Assembly: GCF_003751445.1 (NCBI RefSeq)
Contig: NZ_RJUU01000001.1
Coordinates: forward strand, 5,001 to 69,000
Length of the DNA: 64,000 nt
Source: Streptomyces sp. 840.1
GTDB taxonomy: Bacteria > Actinomycetota > Actinomycetes > Streptomycetales > Streptomycetaceae
Direction of reading: 5' to 3'
Below are positions 19,612 through 27,657 of the stretch, in pieces. The notes under the pieces were generated by a model. It saw nothing but the letters and a program-made list of their open reading frames with translations, was not told the DNA's origin and searched no databases. Numbering within the stretch: the stretch's first letter is position 1; every line of letters begins with the position of its first letter. The translations under genes and the position numbers were made by a program.

Positions 19612-20709
19612 TCAGTGGTGGATCGCGCCGGACAGCTCGCCGAGCGGCCGCCCCGTGCCGCCCCAGCGGTGCTGGATGATCTCGGCGGCGATCGAGACGG
19701 CCGTCTCCTCCGGCGTACGGGCGCCGAGGTCGAGCCCGACGGGTGAGGCGAGCCGGACCAGGTCGGACTCCCGCACCCCTTCTTCGCGCAGCCGGGCGAG
19801 CCGGTCGAGATGGGTGCGCCGGCTCCCCATCACACCGATGTAAGCGGCCGGCGTGCGCAAGGCCGCGACCAGCAGCGGGACATCGAACTTCGGATCGTGC
19901 GTCAGGACGCAGACCACCGTGCGCCCGTCGATCTGCGTGTCCGACAGGTAGGTGTGCGGCCAGGCGCAGACGACCTCGTCCGCGGTGGGGAACCGCTCGC
20001 GGGTCGCGAAGGCCGGACGGGCGTCGCACACGGTGACCCGGTACCCGAGGAAGGAGCCGATGCGCGCCGTCGCGGCCGCGTGGTCGATCGCGCCGAAGAC
20101 GAGCATCCGGGGCGGTGGCGCGTACGTCTGGACGAACACGGACACGTCCTGCATCCGGCGCTCCCCGCGCGCCCCGTACCACTGGAGGCCGGTGGCCCCT
20201 TGGGCGAGCAGGCCCCGGGCGTCGTCGGTGACCGCCGCGTCGAGCCCCTCGTTGCCGAGCGAGCCCTGTGCGCTGCCGGCCCTGACCACCAGCCGGGCCC
20301 CGGCAGCGGCGGAGCCCGGCAGGACGGTGGCCACGGCGACGGGTTCGCCGTCCGCGATCGAGTCCGTGACGCCCCGGAGCCATGCGCGGTCGGCCTCGGC
20401 GGCGAAGGGCGCGACCAGGATGTCGATCGTGCCGCCGCAGGTCAGTCCGACGCCGAACGCCTCGTCGTCGCTGATCCCGTACGACTGGAGCTGCGGAGTG
20501 CCCGAGGCGAGCACCTCGCCGGCCAGCTCGTACACCGCACCCTCGACACAGCCGCCGGACACGCTTCCCGCCACCGCTCCGTCGGCGGTCACCGCCATCG
20601 CGGCGCCCGGGGCACGCGGGGCGCTGCCCCGGACGGCGACGACCGTGGCCAGGGCGAACGGTGTGCCGGCCTCGTGCCAGACACGCAGCTCGGAGAGCAG
20701 TTCACGCAC
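19612..20709 (-). CDS. XdhC/CoxI-family protein
   Basis: This is a 365-residue, two-domain protein. The N-terminal XdhC_CoxI part contains RGSAPRAPGAAMAV and SVSGGCVEGAV. The C-terminal Rossmann part contains MLVFGAIDHAAATARIGSFLGY and a VMGSRRTHLDRL loop. XdhC proteins bind molybdenum cofactor and help insert its sulfurated form into xanthine-dehydrogenase-type enzymes. No molybdenum hydroxylase subunit gene is adjacent, so its client enzyme must be encoded elsewhere. The start is GTG 20709. It is separated from ribF by 77 bp on the same strand. Confidence 0.9.
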   Translation of the reverse strand: MRELLSELRVWHEAGTPFALATVVAVRGSAPRAPGAAMAVTADGAVAGSVSGGCVEGAVYELAGEVLASGTPQLQSYGISDDEAFGVGLTCGGTIDILVAPFAAEADRAWLRGVTDSIADGEPVAVATVLPGSAAAGARLVVRAGSAQGSLGNEGLDAAVTDDARGLLAQGATGLQWYGARGERRMQDVSVFVQTYAPPPRMLVFGAIDHAAATARIGSFLGYRVTVCDARPAFATRERFPTADEVVCAWPHTYLSDTQIDGRTVVCVLTHDPKFDVPLLVAALRTPAAYIGVMGSRRTHLDRLARLREEGVRESDLVRLASPVGLDLGARTPEETAVSIAAEIIQHRWGGTGRPLGELSGAIHH

Positions 20710-20786
20710 GGTAGCGACCTCCTCGGGCCCGGCTCACCCGGCCGGGACGCGGCCCACCCTAGGGCCTGGCGCCGAGGCCCGGCGGC

Positions 20787-21740
20787 TCAGTCCCGGTCGT
20801 ACGCGGCGATCAGCTCGCTGCACCGCTTCACGTCGGCGGCCATCGCCACGAGCAGCTCGTCGATCGAGTCGAACTTCAGCATCCCCCGTACGTAGGCGAG
20901 GAAGTCCACGGCGACGTGCAGCCCGTACAGGTCGAGGCCGACGCGGTCGATCGCGTACGCCTCCACCGTCCGCTCGGTGGCGTCGAACTGCGGGTTGGTG
21001 CCGACCGAGATCGCGGCGGGCATCGCCTCGCCGTTCACGTTCAGCCAGCCCGCGTACACCCCGTCGGCGGGGATCGCGGTGTGCGGCAGGGTCTCCACGT
21101 TCGCGGTGGGGAAGCCGAGTTCACGGCCGCGCTGGGCACCGCGGACGACCACGCCCTCGACACGGTGCGGGCGGCCCAGGATCTCGGCGGCGCCGGTCAT
21201 GTCGCCCTCGGCGACCAGGCGCCGGGTGAGGGTGGAGGAGAACGGCTCGCCGCCGCCCGCCTCGCCGCGCACCCGCAGGTCGATGACCTCGACCTGGTAG
21301 TCGTACGTACCGCCGAACTCGGCGAGCAGCCGCACGTTCCCCGCCGCCTTGTGGCCGAAGCGGAAGTTGGGGCCCTCGATGACCAGCTGCGCGTGGAGCT
21401 TGTCGACGAGCACCTTCACGATGAAGTCGGCCGGGGCGAGCTTCGAGAAGTCGGTGGTGAACGGCAGGATCAGCAGCGCGTCCACGCCGAGCTCCGCCAT
21501 CAGTTCGGCGCGCCGGTGGTGGGGGGCGAGCAGCGGCGGGTGGCTGCCGGGCCGGACGACCTCGCTGGGGTGCGGGTCGAACGTCACGACGACCGACGGC
21601 ACGCCCAGTTCACGGGCCCGCTCGACGGCTCGGCCGATGATCAGCTGGTGTCCGCGGTGCACCCCGTCGTAGGAGCCGATGGTGACGACGCTGCGTCCCC
21701 AGTCCTGGGGGATGTCCTCCAAGCCACGCCAGCGCTGCAC
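20787..21740 (-). CDS. ribF: Bifunctional riboflavin kinase / FAD synthetase
   Basis: RibF converts riboflavin to FMN and FMN to FAD. The 317-residue protein has the N-terminal nucleotidyltransferase motif TIGSYDGVHRGHQ (about 19-31) and the EGPNFRFGHKAAGN segment. The C-terminal kinase domain begins near GRPHRVEG with ELGFPTANV. The GTG at 21740 (VQRWRGLEDIP) was chosen because it has a GAGGAGCGG ribosome site and matches the family start. An ATG 22 codons upstream would overlap the next gene and is less likely. It lies just downstream of the STAND-type gene (43-bp gap). Confidence 0.96.
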   Translation of the reverse strand: MQRWRGLEDIPQDWGRSVVTIGSYDGVHRGHQLIIGRAVERARELGVPSVVVTFDPHPSEVVRPGSHPPLLAPHHRRAELMAELGVDALLILPFTTDFSKLAPADFIVKVLVDKLHAQLVIEGPNFRFGHKAAGNVRLLAEFGGTYDYQVEVIDLRVRGEAGGGEPFSSTLTRRLVAEGDMTGAAEILGRPHRVEGVVVRGAQRGRELGFPTANVETLPHTAIPADGVYAGWLNVNGEAMPAAISVGTNPQFDATERTVEAYAIDRVGLDLYGLHVAVDFLAYVRGMLKFDSIDELLVAMAADVKRCSELIAAYDRD

Positions 21741-21783
21741 TCTGACCGCTCCTCGCCCGAACCTGTGTACGTGGGTTTGTCTC

Positions 21784-24700
21784 TTACGCAGGTCTAAGAC
21801 TGCCATGCTCACGCTCTGCGGCCTGCATCGGCATGGGCATCGGGGCCCCGAGTGCCTCCACGGTCCGCCACGCGCCGGGACCGACGACCACCGCCCACTC
21901 CTGCGGGGCGTCCGCCAGCCACCCGGTGACCATGGCGGCGAATCCGGCCACCTCATGGGCGAGTTCGACCAGTCGCCGGTCGAACCGTGCGGCGCCCTCG
22001 GGCGTCCGGACGAGCAGCATCCCGGTGCGGTGGACCAGGGCCCTGGTGCGGGCCCGGCCGCGCCGGGCGCTGCCGGCCGCGGCGGCCCGCAGCAGCGCGT
22101 CGAGGACGACCGGGTCCCGGTGCGCAGCGCCCTGTTCGAACTCCAGCAGCACTTCCAGCAGCTCGTCCCGCAGTGGCTGCGAGGCCGGGCTGCCGGGCGA
22201 GGCCAGCACCCCGGCGAGCGAACCGCGCACCGGCGCGGGTGCCGGCCGGTCCCGGAGCAGCCCGGTCAGCAGGGGCAGCAGCAGGGCACGGGCGGCGGGC
22301 CCGTGCTCCAGCCTGCGGTCGAGGTAGGCGGCGGTGTGGACGGTGTCCTCGGGGTGGCTGTCGACGTAGGTCCGTACGAGCCCGGCGGCGTGCAGGGCGA
22401 GCGCGGGGGCGTCGATCCCGGCGAGGGCGCGCAGCACCTCGCCGGCGCTGTCGCCGGATCGCCGGAGGCGCTCGCGGTACGCGGCCAGCACCTGGTCGGG
22501 GTGGGTGGGCAGGGCGACGGCGAGCGCGGCCGGGGACAGCCGGGGGCCGCCCTCGGCGAAGGCGCGCAGGGCCTGCGGCAGGCAGCGGTCCCTGGTCTGC
22601 GGGTCGGCCACCAGCCGGGTCAGCGCAGGCCCGTGCAGTTCGGTGTCGCCGGGGCGGGCCAGCAGGGCGAGGGCGGAGCGGCGCAGCAGCTCGCGGTCGG
22701 CCTCGCGGGTGAGGTTCGGTGCGACGACCGCCCCGTAGGAGGCGGCCGCGATCCGCCGGTCGCGGCGTTCGTCGTCGCGGGACCAGCGCTCGACGGCCCG
22801 GCAGAGCGCGGAGGGTTCGTCCTCGGCCAGGGCCGCGAGCAGCTCGACGGCCCGGGGGTGGTCGGTGGAGACCAGCGCGTCGGCCAGGTCGTCCACGGCG
22901 AGGTCGCGGCGGGCGTAGAGGAGGTCCTGCGCGGCCGCCGCGACGGTGGGGCGCGGGGCGGCTTCACGGTCGGCCGCGATGGGCTGTTCGTCGGTGAACC
23001 AGGTGCACAGGAGCGGCTGGAGGGCACGCGGATGGGCGGCGAGCCGGCGTGCCACCGCGTCCAGGAAGCCCCCGCCGTCGGCGTCGTCCTCGCCGCGTGG
23101 CGGTCCGTCGGCGGGGACGAGCCGGCGGAACAGGTCCATCCGGTCCGCCTCGGGCAGCCGCAGCCGCCGCCAGAACCACGGCCCGAACTCCGCGTACACC
23201 CCCTGCGGACCGGCCCCGCCGGCCTCGGCGGAACTGCGGACGATGCGCCCGGTGAGCAGCCGGAGCACGCCGAGGTGCGGCCGGGCGTCGGGCACCCGCA
23301 GGAGCGTCTCGGCGAGCAGATGCGCGGCCCACCAGCGGGCGTCGGGGGGCGGGCAGCCACCGGCCGAGGACGGCTCGGCGGACGGGGCCTCGGCGGAGGG
23401 CGGCTCGGCGGGATCGTCGCCCGGCCGCGCCGCGGTGGCGGTGCTGTTTCCTGAAGCGCCCGGGGCGTCCGGTGACGGGTCCGGTGACGGGTCCGGTGAC
23501 GGGTCCGGTCCGCCGGTCCTAAGCGCCGTCCCCTCCCCTCCGGCCGGCAGCCGGTCCAGCGCCTCGATCAGGTCGGCCAGCCGGTGGGCCAGCGCGGCGG
23601 GGCCCTGGCGGCGGCCCAGGACCAGGAGTGCCTGGATCACGGGTCCGATCCGGTGGCGCGGCACCGGGAGGGTGCGCGGCTCGGTGTCCCCGGCTCCCCC
23701 GGCCGGGGCCGCGTGGCCGGCGCCGGGGCCTTCGGCCGTGTCCGGGCGCCGGGGGTGCGGAACCCGGCCGCCGCTCTCCGCCGCCTCGGCAGCGGGGGCG
23801 TGCCAGCGGTGCACCAGCGCCCGCAGCGCCGCGTCCAGGTCCAGATGTGCGCCCTGGACCCAGTCCCCCAGCTCCTCGTGCGCGAAGCGGTAGCCCGCTC
23901 CCGCCGGGACCAGCAGGCCCTCGGTGAGCACGGCCGACGCCCAGCCCGTGCGCCACGGGAAGACCTGCTCGAACCCGGTCCGGTCCAGCTCCCCCTGCCC
24001 CGGCCCGAGGCAGCGCCGGGCCGCCTCGTGGACCTGGCCCGCCACCTGCGCCGCCAGCCGCCGCACCGCGCTGCCCCTCGGGGCCGGCCGGCACTCGGCG
24101 GCGATCCGGACCGCGATGCGCAGGCACATCAGGTCCAGGTGGGCGCCGAAGACCTCCTCGGTGTCCGGCCGCCCCGGTGTGTCCGGCGGCAGCGCCTCGC
24201 GCACCTCCGCCAGCAGCCGCAGGGTGAGCGGGTGCCGGTCGTGGCCGGCGGCGAGCGCGTCGGGCGGGAGCCCGTACCGCTGCCGGGCGAGCTCGGCCTG
24301 ACCGACGGTGAGGTCGTCGACGCGCAGGGCGGACGGCAGTCGCCGGGCGGGCCTGGCCGGGCGGTGCAGCGCGTCCGGCGGGCAGAGTGCGCCGGCGGTC
24401 TCCCAGTGCTCGGGGCGGCAGGCGACGACGAGCCGTGCCCCGTTCTCCCGGAGCCAGCCGACCGTGCCGGTGCTCCACCGGGCCAGCCGGTGCGCCAGGA
24501 CGGGCGGCATCTCCTCGGGGCCGTCCAGCAGGACGAGCAGCGGGCTGCCGGAGTCCGCCGCCAGCCGGGCCACCCGTTCCGCGGTGGCGGCGGCCATGTC
24601 GCCGAGGGCTCCGGCGGCGGTGACGATGCGCCCGGCCTGCCCGAGTGTGCGGGCGATCGCGTCGGCCACGGAGGTGTCGTCGGCCAGCAGGTCGGCGCCG

Positions 24701-25599
24701 CGCAGCCACAGGGTGAGCGCGGGCACCGGGCCCCGGGCCCGCCGGGCGGCGAGCGCGGCGAGCTCGGTGGTACGGCCGGTGCCCGGCTCCCCCACGAGGC
24801 CGAGGACGACCGCGCTCGCCCGGCCGGCCACCGCTGGTCCGGCGGCGGCGAACGCGCTGAACTCCGCGGTGGTCGCGGGCCGTTCCACCGGATCGGGCCG
24901 GACACCGTGTCCGCCCGCCGAGCCGACGGACATGGCGGTCAGCTGGAGGGCTCCGGCCAGGTTCAGATCGCGGCCGTAGCCGGGCACGCTCATGGCGTTG
25001 CGCCGCAGCAGCTCGCGCAGGGGTCCGCCGTCGCCCGTCCCGGCCAACGGCACCGCGCATCCGGCGGCGGCGTGGCCGGCCCGCAGGGAGGTGCCGAGCA
25101 CCGCGATGACCGCGCCGGTGTCCGGGTCGAGGACCGGCCCGCCCACGGCCGCGCCGCCGAGCCGGAGCGCGTCGCTGCCGTCCGTGCCGAGGGCCAGCTC
25201 CAGCGCCCGGCCGATCCGGTGGGCGGCGCCGCCGGCCGTGTACGTCACCGGGACCGGGCCCAGGACGCGGGCCTCGCGCCAGCCGTGCGCGGCGATCGTC
25301 ACGTAGCTGCCGGCCTCGATCCGCTCCCGCTCCACGATGGGCAGCGGCTGCGCGCCCAGCGCCTCCGGCCCGCCGGTGGGCAGCAGCGCGAGATCCAGCT
25401 CGGGCAGGGCGGTGATGTCATCGGCTTCGACGCGGCAGCTGCGCCCGTCCGTGCCGTGCAGGACGAGGTGGCCGACCCCGTCGACCGCCTCGTGGCTGGT
25501 CACGACCGTGCCCCGGTCGTCAGCGACGAACCCGGTCCCCCTCGGCCGGCCGGCCGAATCGCACAGTCGTACCAGCGTCGCCCGGTCCCCGCATCCCAT
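21784..25599 (-). CDS. Trypsin-like domain fused to STAND-type P-loop ATPase and helical repeats
   Basis: This is a 1271-residue protein. Residues 1-190 form a chymotrypsin-like fold: His36 in VVTSHEAVDG and Asp69 in LPELDLALLP fit the triad, but the GxSGGP position reads GAAVGGP, with Val152 in place of Ser. Residues about 262-480 form a STAND/AAA-like NTPase: loop GEPGTGRTT (270-278) with Arg276 where Lys is usual, Walker B LLVLLDG, and sensor segment VVACRPEHW. A linker at about 690-750 contains DPSPDPSPDPSPD repeats. The remaining 500 residues are Leu/Ala/Arg-rich helices, HEAT- or TPR-like. The architecture is of signalling or conflict type, but the function is unknown. It has its own upstream region with an inverted repeat and lies between ribF and truB. 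Confidence 0.8.
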   Translation of the reverse strand: MGCGDRATLVRLCDSAGRPRGTGFVADDRGTVVTSHEAVDGVGHLVLHGTDGRSCRVEADDITALPELDLALLPTGGPEALGAQPLPIVERERIEAGSYVTIAAHGWREARVLGPVPVTYTAGGAAHRIGRALELALGTDGSDALRLGGAAVGGPVLDPDTGAVIAVLGTSLRAGHAAAGCAVPLAGTGDGGPLRELLRRNAMSVPGYGRDLNLAGALQLTAMSVGSAGGHGVRPDPVERPATTAEFSAFAAAGPAVAGRASAVVLGLVGEPGTGRTTELAALAARRARGPVPALTLWLRGADLLADDTSVADAIARTLGQAGRIVTAAGALGDMAAATAERVARLAADSGSPLLVLLDGPEEMPPVLAHRLARWSTGTVGWLRENGARLVVACRPEHWETAGALCPPDALHRPARPARRLPSALRVDDLTVGQAELARQRYGLPPDALAAGHDRHPLTLRLLAEVREALPPDTPGRPDTEEVFGAHLDLMCLRIAVRIAAECRPAPRGSAVRRLAAQVAGQVHEAARRCLGPGQGELDRTGFEQVFPWRTGWASAVLTEGLLVPAGAGYRFAHEELGDWVQGAHLDLDAALRALVHRWHAPAAEAAESGGRVPHPRRPDTAEGPGAGHAAPAGGAGDTEPRTLPVPRHRIGPVIQALLVLGRRQGPAALAHRLADLIEALDRLPAGGEGTALRTGGPDPSPDPSPDPSPDAPGASGNSTATAARPGDDPAEPPSAEAPSAEPSSAGGCPPPDARWWAAHLLAETLLRVPDARPHLGVLRLLTGRIVRSSAEAGGAGPQGVYAEFGPWFWRRLRLPEADRMDLFRRLVPADGPPRGEDDADGGGFLDAVARRLAAHPRALQPLLCTWFTDEQPIAADREAAPRPTVAAAAQDLLYARRDLAVDDLADALVSTDHPRAVELLAALAEDEPSALCRAVERWSRDDERRDRRIAAASYGAVVAPNLTREADRELLRRSALALLARPGDTELHGPALTRLVADPQTRDRCLPQALRAFAEGGPRLSPAALAVALPTHPDQVLAAYRERLRRSGDSAGEVLRALAGIDAPALALHAAGLVRTYVDSHPEDTVHTAAYLDRRLEHGPAARALLLPLLTGLLRDRPAPAPVRGSLAGVLASPGSPASQPLRDELLEVLLEFEQGAAHRDPVVLDALLRAAAAGSARRGRARTRALVHRTGMLLVRTPEGAARFDRRLVELAHEVAGFAAMVTGWLADAPQEWAVVVGPGAWRTVEALGAPMPMPMQAAEREHGSLRPA
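23467..23502. repeat. 12-bp tandem repeat in the STAND gene linker
   Basis: Three exact copies of GTCCGGTGACGG are followed by a partial copy. On the coding (reverse) strand they encode the DPSP repeats of the disordered linker, in frame. They are likely to vary in copy number between strains. Confidence 0.85.
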
Positions 25600-25667
25600 G
25601 ATCCGACGTTAGGTCCACCGTGATCGACAAGAGGCCATTGGAGTAAAAGCGCCCCCGTTCGCACCCT

Positions 25668-25704
25668 TGATTCACTCCGAGCGCCTGCTCAATGGGGTGA
25701 ATCA
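25668..25704. promoter_or_regulatory. Inverted repeat (possible operator) upstream of the STAND gene
   Basis: Two half-sites TGATTCAC (25668-25675) and GTGAATCA (25697-25704) are perfectly inverted and separated by 21 bp. Extended 13-base arms match at 11 positions. The element lies 69-105 bp upstream of the start codon, in a locally AT-richer stretch. Placement and symmetry suggest a dimeric regulator site near the promoter. I do not recognise the consensus. Confidence 0.5.
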
Positions 25705-25736
25705 GGGGCATTCGATGGACAGGAGGCGATAGGTGC

Positions 25737-25772
25737 CTGTGGAGCGGGCGTGGGACCCTGCCCGCTCCACAG
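25737..25772 (-). terminator. Terminator after truB
   Basis: A perfect 13-bp stem CTGTGGAGCGGGC (25737-25749 with 25760-25772) has a 10-nt loop and lies 18 bp after the truB stop. It separates the translation-factor operon from the STAND-ATPase gene downstream, which therefore probably has its own promoter. Confidence 0.8.
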
Positions 25773-25790
25773 CGCGGACACCGGAGGCGT

Positions 25791-26693
25791 TCAGCCGAAG
25801 ACGGCGAGGCTCTTGGCCTTGCCCTTCTGCTCCTCGACGAGGACCAGGAAGCGCCCGTCGGGCCCGAAGACCGCGACCGGCCCCGGCGGGTAGGCGGGCA
25901 TGTCGATCCGCATCCCGTTCAGCAGCAGCCGGGCCCGCTTCTCGTCGACGTCCCAGCGCGGGAACGCCGAGGCGGCGGCCTCGGCCACCGGCATCACGGT
26001 CAGCTCCTCCTGGTGCTGGTCCAGGGTCCTCGCCCCGTCGAGACCGTACGGGCCGACGCGGGTGCGCCGCAGCGCGGTGAGGTGCCCGCCCACGCCGAGT
26101 CCGGCGCCGAGGTCGCGGGCGATGGCCCGGATGTACGTACCGGAGGAGCAGACCACCGAGACGACCAGGTCGACCACCGGGGTGCCGTCATCGGCGACGG
26201 CCTCGCGGACGTCGTAGACGTTGAAGGACGAGATGGTCACCGGCCTGGCCGGGATCTCGAACTCCTCGCCGCCGCGCACCCGCGCGTAGGACCGTTTGCC
26301 GTCGATCTTGATGGCGCTGACCTTGGACGGCACCTGCATGATGGCGCCGGTCAGCGCGGCGACCCCGGCGTCGATCCCCTCACGGGTCACTCCGGAGGCG
26401 TCGGTGGACGAGGTGATCTCGCCCTCCGCGTCGTCGGTGACGGTGTCCTGGCCGAGCCGGATCGTACCGAGGTACTCCTTCTCGGTCAGCGCGAGATGGC
26501 CGAGCAGCTTGGTGGCCTTCTCGACGCCGAGCACGAGCACGCCCGTCGCCATCGGGTCCAGCGTGCCGGCGTGGCCGACGCGGCGGGTCCTGGCGATGCC
26601 GCGCATCTTGGCGACGACGTCGTGCGAAGTGAAGCCGGACGGCTTGTCGACGATGACAAGGCCGTCCGGCGTCCTGTTGTTCTGCGCTGTCAT
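25791..26693 (-). CDS. truB: tRNA pseudouridine-55 synthase
   Basis: TruB makes the universal psi-55 in the T-loop of tRNAs. The 300-residue protein has DKPSGFTSHDVV, the catalytic Asp in GHAGTLDPMATGVL (about residue 47), the KEYLGTIRLGQ segment and SGTYIRAIARDLG. The C-terminal PUA-like tail ends FLVLVEEQKGKAKSLAVFG-like. The ATG at 26693 overlaps the rbfA stop by 4 bp. It is last in the leftward translation operon. Confidence 0.97.
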   Translation of the reverse strand: MTAQNNRTPDGLVIVDKPSGFTSHDVVAKMRGIARTRRVGHAGTLDPMATGVLVLGVEKATKLLGHLALTEKEYLGTIRLGQDTVTDDAEGEITSSTDASGVTREGIDAGVAALTGAIMQVPSKVSAIKIDGKRSYARVRGGEEFEIPARPVTISSFNVYDVREAVADDGTPVVDLVVSVVCSSGTYIRAIARDLGAGLGVGGHLTALRRTRVGPYGLDGARTLDQHQEELTVMPVAEAAASAFPRWDVDEKRARLLLNGMRIDMPAYPPGPVAVFGPDGRFLVLVEEQKGKAKSLAVFG

Positions 26694-27142
26694 TCGGAGG
26701 CGGTGTCCTCGTCGGTCTCGTCCTCCGGCTTGCGGTACGGGTCGGCGTCGCCCGCGTAAGCGGCGCCCGAGGACGCCTCGCGCACCTTGGCGTCCGAGGC
26801 GCGTGCCCGGTCGAGGAGGTCCTCGATCGCCTTGGCGTTCTCGGGGAGCGCGTCCGCCATGAAGGCGAGCGTGGGGGTGAACTTCGTCCCGGCCGCCGCG
26901 CCGACCGCCGACCGCAGGATGCCCTTCGCGCTCTCCAGACCGGCTGCCGCGCTCGCCCGGTCCTCGTCGTCGCCGTAGACCGTGTAGAAGACCGTGGCCT
27001 CCCGCAGGTCGCCGGTGACGCGGGTGTCCGTGATGGTCACGTGCGTACCCAGGCGCGGGTCCTTGATTCCGCGCTGCAGTTTCTCGGCGACCACCTCCTG
27101 GATGAGGTCCGCCAGCTTCTTAGCCCGCGCGTTGTCGGCCAC
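26690..27142 (-). CDS. rbfA: 30S ribosome-binding factor A
   Basis: RbfA helps late 16S rRNA maturation and cold adaptation. The 150-residue protein has the KH-like fold pattern: ARAKKLADLIQEVVAEKLQ, DPRLGTHVTITDTRVTGDLREATVFYTV, and PTLAFMADALPENA. A C-terminal acidic tail of about 30 residues is common in actinobacteria. The GTG start at 27142 gives the MADNARAKK beginning. It is coupled to truB and preceded by the DUF503 gene. Confidence 0.97.
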   Translation of the reverse strand: MADNARAKKLADLIQEVVAEKLQRGIKDPRLGTHVTITDTRVTGDLREATVFYTVYGDDEDRASAAAGLESAKGILRSAVGAAAGTKFTPTLAFMADALPENAKAIEDLLDRARASDAKVREASSGAAYAGDADPYRKPEDETDEDTASE

Positions 27143-27223
27143 TGGTCCGTCTCCTTCTCGCTTTGGACCCGGCCGGGAGCCGGGGGCGGCGTCGCCCGCC
27201 CTCCGGTTCCCGGCCGGTCCTGC

Positions 27224-27520
27224 TCAATCGTCTTCGTCGCTGTGGAGCCGCCGCCGTACGGACAGCAGCTCCACTTCCGGCCGGCCGGCGATCAGCCGCT
27301 CGCACCGGTCCAGTACGTCCGTGAGGTGCCCGGTGTCCCCGGAGACCACGGCGAGGCCGATCTCGGCCCTGCGATGGAGGTCCTGGCCGCCCGTCTCCGC
27401 CACGCTCACCGCGTATTTGCGCTGGAGCTCGGCAACGATCGGACGGACCACGGAGCGCTTCTCCTTCAGCGACCGTACGTCGCCGAGAAGCAGGTCGAAG
27501 GACAGTGTCCCCACATACAT
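27224..27520 (-). CDS. DUF503 (YlxP-like) protein
   Basis: This is a 98-residue protein with the YlxP/DUF503 pattern MYVGTLSFDLLLGDVRSLKEKRSVV, then RPIVAELQRKYAVSVAE. YlxP homologues are encoded between infB and rbfA in many Gram-positives; the function is not settled, though some work links the family to ribosome biogenesis. The ATG at 27520 was chosen because it begins exactly at the domain. It sits in the middle of a 14-base palindrome (27513-27526). Confidence 0.92.
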   Translation of the reverse strand: MYVGTLSFDLLLGDVRSLKEKRSVVRPIVAELQRKYAVSVAETGGQDLHRRAEIGLAVVSGDTGHLTDVLDRCERLIAGRPEVELLSVRRRLHSDEDD

Positions 27521-27526
27521 GTATGT
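27513..27526. promoter_or_regulatory. 14-bp palindrome over the DUF503 start codon
   Basis: ACATACATGTATGT is a perfect palindrome and contains the ATG. It is AT-rich in a genome that is otherwise over 70% GC. It could be an operator or an mRNA hairpin that hides the start, but it could also be chance. Confidence 0.4.
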
Positions 27527-27601
27527 CCGGATGTCCCGCCGGTTCGGGTTCGTGCCCCACCAGTGTTTGGCAGGGACACAAGAACCGTACACGGAACGGC
27601 C

Positions 27602-27640
27602 GGGGCCGATCGACGGAAATACCACCCGTCGACCGGCCCC
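27602..27640 (-). terminator. Hairpin after infB
   Basis: A 15-bp stem with one mismatch (27602-27616 with 27626-27640) and a 9-nt loop lies 18 bp after the infB stop. It probably terminates the nusA-ylxR-infB message, making DUF503-rbfA-truB at least partly separate. Confidence 0.75.
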
Positions 27641-27657
27641 GACTGTTGAGGTACGGG

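Noticed and set aside
23628..24905. Several open frames inside the STAND gene suggesting a frameshift or separate genes
   Set aside because: The 1271-residue frame is continuous, with domain motifs throughout; the others are Arg/Pro/Ser-rich shadows.
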